NCBI GenBank assembly: GCA_030630685.1
Contig: DAOVMN010000049.1
Coordinates: 1-9,956 of the forward strand
DNA: 9,956 bases
Origin: Thermoplasmata archaeon
Lineage (GTDB): Archaea > Thermoplasmatota > DAOVMN01
Reading direction: 5' to 3'
Under the pieces are notes generated by a model. It did not search any database. It was not told the DNA's origin and worked only from the letters and a program-made list of their open reading frames with translations. Shown one piece after another: positions 5,987 through 9,956 of the stretch. The position numbers and the translations under genes were made by a program. Within the stretch, counting starts at the first letter, position 1. Every line of letters begins with the position of its first letter.

Positions 5987-6235
5987 TTGACAGCCGTGTT
6001 AATCATTCCTGCTATCTGTTACATCATAGCACTGTTTGTTCGGATTTTAGGAAATTGTCGAGACCCTCAACTGCCTGCACTGGGTTGTCTGATGGCGATC
6101 AATTATGGTGGTTATGCTCACCCGACTTCGGGTTCTGCGGGATATTGGTCGCTTTGGATGTTAATCTTTATATATCTGAAACCCCTTACTAAAGGCATGA
6201 AGTACACAGACAAACCAGAGGCGGAAGTGGGATGA
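5987..6235 (+). CDS. Doubtful hydrophobic ORF, 82 residues
   Basis: The frame starts at a TTG with no ribosome site. It has two hydrophobic stretches (VLIIPAICYIIALFV near the start and WSLWMLIFIYL near residue 56) that could be membrane segments, separated by Pro/Gly-rich sequence. It ends in an ATGA overlap with the MNT gene, which argues for it. Against it: the start is weak, and the best TATA box for the MNT gene lies inside it. I recognise no family, and chance is quite possible. Confidence 0.25.
   Translation: MTAVLIIPAICYIIALFVRILGNCRDPQLPALGCLMAINYGGYAHPTSGSAGYWSLWMLIFIYLKPLTKGMKYTDKPEAEVG
6167..6175 (+). promoter_or_regulatory. TATA box of the MNT gene
   Basis: TTTATATAT is a near-consensus archaeal TATA box. 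Transcription from about 6195 would give a leader of some 35 bases, carrying GGAAGTGGG immediately before the ATG at 6232. Confidence 0.55.
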
Positions 6236-6603
6236 AAGAGGATATTCTAAATTGGTGGGAGAAGGCAAAGAGCGATCTAAAATTGGGTCGAAAGGATGCT
6301 GTGACGAAGGGACTGAAAGATTTCAAAATCAGGGTAAGTCGAGAGTTCACCATTAAAAAAATGATCCTCTTTGGCAGTATGGCTACGGGAGAAGCTCATA
6401 AAGACAGCGATATCGATCTGATCATTGTTTCACAGAGTTTTAGAAAAGCAAGTTTCTGGAAACAAGCTATAGCACTGTATGATTACTGGGATTTGGACTA
6501 TCCTGTGGATTTTTTGTGCCTCACGCCCGAGGAATTCGAGAAGAGAAGAAAACAGGTAAATATCGTGAGTGAGGCGGTAAAGGAGGGCATTGAAATTACC
6601 TGA
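6232..6603 (+). CDS. MNT nucleotidyltransferase with HEPN-like N-terminal remnant
   Basis: A 123-residue protein. Residues 26-123 are a minimal nucleotidyltransferase (MNT) domain of the Pol-beta superfamily, the antitoxin of HEPN/MNT toxin pairs, which inactivates HEPN ribonucleases by adding AMP. The motif is complete: G48-S49 in ILFGSMATGE, D60xD62 in DSDIDLIIV, and a third acidic residue, D93, in PVDFLCL. The C-terminal helix IVSEAVKEGIEI is also typical. The first 23 residues (MKEDILNWWEKAKSDLKLGR) instead look like the first helix of a HEPN protein (family pattern recalled as R/K-E-E-x-x-x-W-x-x-x-A-x-x-D-L). The remaining HEPN helices and the RxxxxH motif are absent, and no HEPN gene is adjacent. 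The likely origin is an internal deletion that fused the ends of a HEPN-MNT operon. The MNT active site seems intact, so the protein may still be active. Confidence 0.8.
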   Translation: MKEDILNWWEKAKSDLKLGRKDAVTKGLKDFKIRVSREFTIKKMILFGSMATGEAHKDSDIDLIIVSQSFRKASFWKQAIALYDYWDLDYPVDFLCLTPEEFEKRRKQVNIVSEAVKEGIEIT

Positions 6604-6650
6604 GGTTTGGACATGATAATAAATGCCATTGTGGAGATTGCATGAGGCGT

Positions 6651-6703
6651 GGGGGGTGGGGCAGGGGAACCGTGTCTGGGATCGAAGGCGGGGCGGGGGG
6701 GGG
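6651..6703 (+). other. G-rich tract, potential G-quadruplex
   Basis: Six G-runs (lengths 6, 4, 4, 3, 4 and 9) fall within 53 bases on the plus strand, with short gaps such as T, CA and C. The first three runs with the 6678 run, or the later ones together, could form a quadruplex. It lies in the 200-base gap between the MNT gene and the CoA ligase, upstream of the ligase promoter. The run of nine G could also be a sequencing or assembly weak spot. Confidence 0.55.
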
Positions 6704-6776
6704 CACTTACTGGTGGACGGTAGAAGCAAAAGATGGTGGTACGTGTAAAAGAGAAGATTGGAACTCCTCCCGTCAA

Positions 6777-6787
6777 CTTTAAAAAGG
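6777..6787 (+). promoter_or_regulatory. TATA-like box of the acetoacetyl-CoA synthetase gene
   Basis: CTTTAAAAAGG lies about 20-30 bases before the ATG at 6808, so the transcript would be leaderless or nearly so. The spacing favours that ATG over the upstream in-frame ATG at 6733, which precedes this box. Confidence 0.5.
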
Positions 6788-6807
6788 AAAATCTTCTTTG
6801 GATAACC

Positions 6808-8775
6808 ATGACTGAGAAACTATGGGAACCATCCGAACAGCAACTAAAAACGGCCAACATGACTCGCTACATGAACCACCTCAAGGAGAAACACAACCTC
6901 ACCTTCAACTCCTACGACGAACTCTACGACTGGTCTATCAACAATCGTGCAGCCTTCTGGGCCTCGCTCTGGGATTTCGGCAATGTGATCTATTCCAGGC
7001 CCTACGATACCGTGCTTGAAAACCCGGACGACATGCTGAACTCGATATGGTTCCCGGGTGCGAGGATGAACTATGCCGAGAACCTCCTCCGCTTCAGGGA
7101 TGACCATCCCGCACTGGTATTCAAGAGTGAGAACCTGGATCGCGATGCCGTGACCATGACATACAGGGAGCTGTACGAGGAAGTCGCACGCTTAGCAAAG
7201 GCCCTGCGCCGCGAGGGAGTGGGGATCGGGGACCGAGTTGTCGGGTTCATGCCCAACATGATCGAGACGATCGTTGCCTTTTTGGCGGCTTCGAGCATCG
7301 GGGCGATCTGGTCGTCCTGCTCCCCGGACTTCGGGTTCCGTGGGGTACTGGACAGATTCGGGCAGATAAAACCGAAAATATTGTTCGTAGCAGACGGATA
7401 TTTCTATAACGGCAAGACATTCGACCTGCGCCCCAGGGTTTCCGAGATCCTGAAAGCGCTTCCCTCCATCGAGAAGGTTGTGGTTGTACCCTATGTCGAT
7501 CCCGAACCGGATATCGGCCGGATACCGAATTCGATTCTTTATGAAGACTTCCTAACCGGAGAAAGCAAAGAAAGGGGTGAGGAGATCGAGTTCGAGCAAT
7601 TGCCCTTTGACCACCCGCTTTACATCCTGTACTCCTCCGGCACGACAGGTGTGCCCAAGTGCATGGTTCACGGTGCAGGCGGAAGTCTACTGCAGCACAT
7701 CAAGGAGCTAATGCTTCACTCGAATCTCAAGCGGGAGGATAAGATATTCTATTTTACGACCTGCGGCTGGATGATGTGGAACTGGCTTATCTCCTCCCTG
7801 ACAGTGGAGGCTACCGTCCTCCTGTTCGACGGCTCGCCGTTCTATCCCGATTCCGGTGCGTTATGGGATTTCGCAGAGAAGCAGGGTATGACCATCTTCG
7901 GTACCAGTGCAAAATATCTGGCTGCCGTGGAAAAAGATGGGCTGAGGCCTGGTGAGAAGTACGATCTGAACAAGTTAAAGGCCATTTTATCCACAGGCTC
8001 ACCGCTTTCCATCGAGAGCTTCGAATTCGTGTATCGCGATATCAAGCAGGACCTTGTTCTCTCATCCATCTCAGGAGGCTCGGACATTGTTTCATGCTTT
8101 GCCCTCGGTAACCCGATCGGACCGGTGTGGGCCGGTGAGCTGCAGTGCAGGGGGCTGGGGATAAAAGTGGATGTATTCGATGAAAAGGGGAATTCGATCA
8201 AGGGAAAAAAGGGTGAACTGGTCTGCAAGGCTTCCTTTCCGTCGCAGCCCATCTATTTCTGGGATGACGAGGACAAGAAAAAATACAGGCACGCTTATTT
8301 CGAGGTGTATCCGAATGTCTGGCATCACGGGGACTATGCTGAGCTTACGGAACACAACGGCATGATCATCTACGGCCGATCGGATGCCACCCTGAACCCG
8401 GGCGGAGTGCGGATCGGCACTGCGGAGATCTACCGCCCGGTGGAGGCGATGGAGGAGATAATGGACAGCGTGGTTGTCGGCCAGAACTGGGATGACGATG
8501 TAAGGGTAATATTATTCGTGAAACTGGTGGGGGGGGTCGAGCTGGACGAGGAGCTGATGAAGAAAATCAAGAGGATTATCAGGACGAACTGTACGCCAAG
8601 GCATGTTCCGGCAAAGATCATTGCGATCGATGATATTCCCTACACGATAAGCGGTAAGAAAGTCGAGCTGGCTGTGCAGAAGGTCATCCAGAACGAGGAA
8701 GTGTTGAACAGGGATGCGCTTAAGAACCCTGAGGCGCTGGAATTGTACAGGGATTTGGAGGAGTTGAGGAGTTGA
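6808..8775 (+). CDS. aacS: Acetoacetyl-CoA synthetase (acetoacetate-CoA ligase)
   Basis: A 655-residue ANL-superfamily ligase of the usual length for acetoacetyl-CoA synthetase. It activates acetoacetate with ATP to an acyl-AMP and transfers it to CoA, feeding ketone-body or amino-acid carbon into central metabolism. The N-terminal cap (NPDDMLNSIWFPGARMNYAE, 72-91) is characteristic of the acetyl/acetoacetyl-CoA synthetase branch. The ATP loop is YSSGTTGVPKCMVHG (275-289), followed by TTCGWMMWNWLISS, ISGGSDIVSCFALGNP (421-436), the hinge HHGDYAELTEHNGMIIYGRSD (506-525), LNPGGVRIGTAEIY, and the catalytic lysine in YTISGKKVE (about K617). The GGSDI and PVWAGELQCRGLG sequence is what favours acetoacetate over acetate; the exact substrate still needs assay. 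I chose the ATG at 6808; the ORF extends to 6733, but that part looks non-coding. It appears monocistronic, with its own promoter and a T-rich end. Confidence 0.92.
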   Translation: MTEKLWEPSEQQLKTANMTRYMNHLKEKHNLTFNSYDELYDWSINNRAAFWASLWDFGNVIYSRPYDTVLENPDDMLNSIWFPGARMNYAENLLRFRDDHPALVFKSENLDRDAVTMTYRELYEEVARLAKALRREGVGIGDRVVGFMPNMIETIVAFLAASSIGAIWSSCSPDFGFRGVLDRFGQIKPKILFVADGYFYNGKTFDLRPRVSEILKALPSIEKVVVVPYVDPEPDIGRIPNSILYEDFLTGESKERGEEIEFEQLPFDHPLYILYSSGTTGVPKCMVHGAGGSLLQHIKELMLHSNLKREDKIFYFTTCGWMMWNWLISSLTVEATVLLFDGSPFYPDSGALWDFAEKQGMTIFGTSAKYLAAVEKDGLRPGEKYDLNKLKAILSTGSPLSIESFEFVYRDIKQDLVLSSISGGSDIVSCFALGNPIGPVWAGELQCRGLGIKVDVFDEKGNSIKGKKGELVCKASFPSQPIYFWDDEDKKKYRHAYFEVYPNVWHHGDYAELTEHNGMIIYGRSDATLNPGGVRIGTAEIYRPVEAMEEIMDSVVVGQNWDDDVRVILFVKLVGGVELDEELMKKIKRIIRTNCTPRHVPAKIIAIDDIPYTISGKKVELAVQKVIQNEEVLNRDALKNPEALELYRDLEELRS

Positions 8776-8797
8776 GAATGTTTTTCGAATCCGAGAC

Positions 8798-8822
8798 TTT
8801 TTTTATTTCTTCGGGTCTTTTT
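8798..8822 (+). terminator. T-rich terminator after the CoA ligase
   Basis: TTTTTTT at 8798-8804 and TTTTT at 8818-8822, with another T-run at 8781-8785, fall right after the stop at 8775. Archaeal transcription commonly ends at such T-runs. AGAC and GTCT can form only a weak stem around them. Confidence 0.6.
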
Positions 8823-8845
8823 GTTTATCGTTTGGAGATGCATTC

Positions 8846-8946
8846 ATCACGAATTCCACAAATAGACGAATGTCACGAATCTGCCAGGGTTAGTTTACGA
8901 TGCGAGTGTTTCACCTCCTGATATTCGTGTAATTTGTTCATTCGTG
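8846..8946. repeat. ATTCGTG inverted-repeat element, copy B
   Basis: The arm at 8846-8880 matches copy A's right arm (4577-4611) in 34 of 35 bases, and the arm at 8923-8946 matches copy A's left arm (4529-4552) in all 24. The order is reversed: here the CACGAAT arm comes first and the ATTCGTG arm second, 42 bases apart. Matching ends (ATCACGAAT and ATTCGTG...GTGAT) allow a stem-loop. No ORF is inside. Confidence 0.8.
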
Positions 8947-9028
8947 CCATTTGTGATCTCATGGCTCTGGAGGTTCACTTAGCTACTTTCCCGAAAAAAT
9001 TAAAGAGTCTCTTGAATCCTTCCATAAG

Positions 9029-9038
9029 TTTTTTATAC
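9029..9038 (+). promoter_or_regulatory. TATA box upstream of the PKD-like protein gene
   Basis: TTTTTTATAC is a reasonable archaeal TATA box. A start near 9055-9062 would coincide with the ATG of a 39-residue ORF and give the exported-protein gene a leader of about 110 bases. Confidence 0.5.
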
Positions 9039-9061
9039 GCTTACCTGAGATTCTTTTCTCA

Positions 9062-9181
9062 ATGATGAAAATGGAAATATTCTTCGGTCAACGGGTCGAT
9101 ATTCAACAAGGTAATGCGGAAGGTTCCTATTTCGGAATATGCCATTCTCTATTTGGCGAGGTGAGTTCATGGTTGGAGTGA
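9062..9181 (+). CDS. Possible leaderless 39-residue ORF
   Basis: The ATG at 9062 lies about 25-30 bases after a TATA box, so it could be translated without a leader. The peptide is MMKMEIFFGQRVDIQQGNAE followed by 19 residues to a TGA at 9179-9181, so it overlaps the start of the next gene by 13 bases in another frame. I recognise no family. It may be a real small protein, a leader ORF that influences translation of the downstream gene, or chance. Confidence 0.3.
   Translation: MMKMEIFFGQRVDIQQGNAEGSYFGICHSLFGEVSSWLE
9158..9165 (+). promoter_or_regulatory. Strong ribosome binding site of the exported protein
   Basis: GAGGTGAG is highly complementary to the archaeal 16S 3' end and stands just before the ATG at 9169. 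It decides that start and shows the gene is translated from a leader, not leaderless. Confidence 0.7.
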
Positions 9182-9956
9182 GAACAGGGTTAAGGATTGG
9201 AGTGCTTCTGGTCATTGCAGCGGCGCTGCTGCTCGTGGTAGTAATCACGTTGATCGTGGTACCTTTTCCACATGCACAGGCAGATAGGGGTTCTCCCAAC
9301 GTGAATTACGATATCACCCCGAGTTTCGATATCTCACATAAACTGAACGAGAATGATCAGGCTATAGTGTTCTACGGTGATTCATTGTACCTAATCCCGA
9401 AGGTGGATGACCCGGATGGCGACAGGATAGTCAAGTACGAATGGACCTTCAAGGTGAATGAAGCAGGGAATAACAATGAAACATCCACAGATAATGATGT
9501 TGTCCGTTTCACTGTGGGGGTCGAGCACCTGTACAGTGAAGGGAATGAAAGCCAGCCGGTAATGCCAGAATACAACTCGGGACCGACAAACTATACCCTG
9601 ACCCTCGAAGCCTGGGACGAATATGGGGATGGTGGAGAACACACTATGGACATCACAGTATATCCCTATGCAAAGCACGTTTTCAACACAACCGTGACGC
9701 ATGGAACTTATTTACTGGATGCCAATGTTACCCTTATCTGGAGAGGGCTTCCCGAGGAGGCAGCCCCATCAGCAAGCAATATCAGCCCTGAAAGGCCGGT
9801 GTTTGTATATGTCAGTAAAACCACCAGCCCCGACATCAACCTGGCAAACAGGGGAGGTATCGGAAACGTCTATGACATCAGGGCTGTTGGCTGTTACCTA
9901 CAAAACGGTGATGAAGGGTTCATCGAGGCTGAGACCAGCCTTCCATACCTTACCTC
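9169..9956 (+). CDS. Exported, membrane-anchored PKD-like surface protein, 3' end cut by the window
   Basis: The frame is open to the window end (262 codons visible). Residues 9-33 (IGVLLVIAAALLLVVVITLI) form one membrane segment after a short Arg-containing N-terminus, so it is either a signal peptide or a signal anchor with the rest outside. Residues about 65-165 look like a PKD/Ig-type beta-sandwich: DDPDGDRIVKYEWTF at 80-94 is the characteristic Asp-rich turn followed by Tyr-x-Trp-x-Phe, and the last strand is NYTLTLEAWDEYGDGGEH, then MDITV. A second beta-rich domain follows. Several N-x-S/T sites (for example NNNETS, NYT, NTT, NVT) would suit archaeal surface glycosylation. The role, such as S-layer association, adhesion or substrate binding, cannot be told. 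The start is fixed by GAGGTGAG immediately upstream, and a TATA box lies about 130 bases upstream. Confidence 0.8.
   Translation, partial: MVGVRTGLRIGVLLVIAAALLLVVVITLIVVPFPHAQADRGSPNVNYDITPSFDISHKLNENDQAIVFYGDSLYLIPKVDDPDGDRIVKYEWTFKVNEAGNNNETSTDNDVVRFTVGVEHLYSEGNESQPVMPEYNSGPTNYTLTLEAWDEYGDGGEHTMDITVYPYAKHVFNTTVTHGTYLLDANVTLIWRGLPEEAAPSASNISPERPVFVYVSKTTSPDINLANRGGIGNVYDIRAVGCYLQNGDEGFIEAETSLPYLT

Larger units (their letters stand above)
5785..6231. other. Gene-poor stretch between amrS and the MNT gene
   Basis: 447 bases with no gene I trust. It starts with a short T-rich run (ATTTTTATT) that could end amrS transcription, holds two doubtful short ORFs listed separately, has a small perfect hairpin ACCCG-ACTT-CGGGT at 6120-6133, and ends with a TATA box and the ribosome site GGAAGTGGG of the next gene. 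I see no RNA gene here. Confidence 0.6.

Noticed and set aside
6055..6140. tRNA or other structured RNA in the gene-poor stretch
   Set aside because: Only one 5-bp hairpin is present; no cloverleaf, T-loop or anticodon arm could be assembled.
6733..6807. Longer start for the acetoacetyl-CoA synthetase
   Set aside because: The extra 25 residues do not resemble the family, and the TATA-like box at 6777-6787 lies inside them, right for a start at 6808.
9033..9299. 88-residue minus-strand ORF
   Set aside because: It is antisense to the promoter and signal-anchor region of the PKD-like protein, with low-complexity Thr/Ser runs opposite the hydrophobic segment.

Overview
The window looks archaeal, most likely a euryarchaeote close to the Thermoplasmatota (inferred, not proven). 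The reasons are A/T-rich TATA-type boxes about 25-35 bases ahead of several starts, strong GGAGG/GGTGA ribosome sites on internal genes, genes joined by ATGA overlaps, and the protein families present (DUF5678, MNT nucleotidyltransferase, AmrS, archaeal AAA and PIN fragments, secreted PKD-like proteins). There are no rRNA or tRNA genes, CRISPR array or intact transposase.

Region 1 (1-3544, plus strand) is a tight five-gene string. It holds a coiled-coil/zinc-ribbon protein cut by the window edge, a small coiled-coil protein, a DUF5678-type protein, an 82-residue chimera that joins the start of an archaeal AAA ATPase to the end of a PIN-domain nuclease, and an 823-residue membrane-anchored protein. 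That last protein has N-terminal membrane segments, 64-residue coiled-coil repeats, two predicted beta-sandwiches, an alpha/beta domain and a DSIIHK-containing tail. From about 570 to 2570 the DNA is clearly more A/T-rich than what follows, so the large gene is a compositional mosaic.

Region 2 (3545-5784) has a small minus-strand gene of unknown function that shares a two-way promoter with a GNAT acetyltransferase, then the radical SAM enzyme AmrS. An inverted-repeat element built on ATTCGTG lies between the GNAT gene and amrS, flanked by 17-bp direct repeats. The last six codons and stop of amrS are duplicated exactly in tandem.

Region 3 (5785-8830) has a sparse stretch with only doubtful ORFs, then a TATA box and an MNT nucleotidyltransferase whose first ~23 residues look like the start of a HEPN toxin. 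A G-rich tract and an acetoacetyl-CoA synthetase gene with its own promoter and a T-rich end follow.

Region 4 (8831-9956) carries a second ATTCGTG element with its arms in the opposite order, a promoter, a possible 39-residue leaderless ORF, and the start of an exported PKD-like surface protein that runs off the window.

The genes do not form one pathway. amrS and the CoA ligase look like stand-alone housekeeping or catabolic genes, each with its own promoter. The most notable pattern is that two toxin-related loci appear to have collapsed by deletion into short in-frame chimeras. I found no complete, clearly new defence or mobile system. The 1-3544 cluster, ending in the large mosaic membrane protein, is the best candidate for an undescribed unit.
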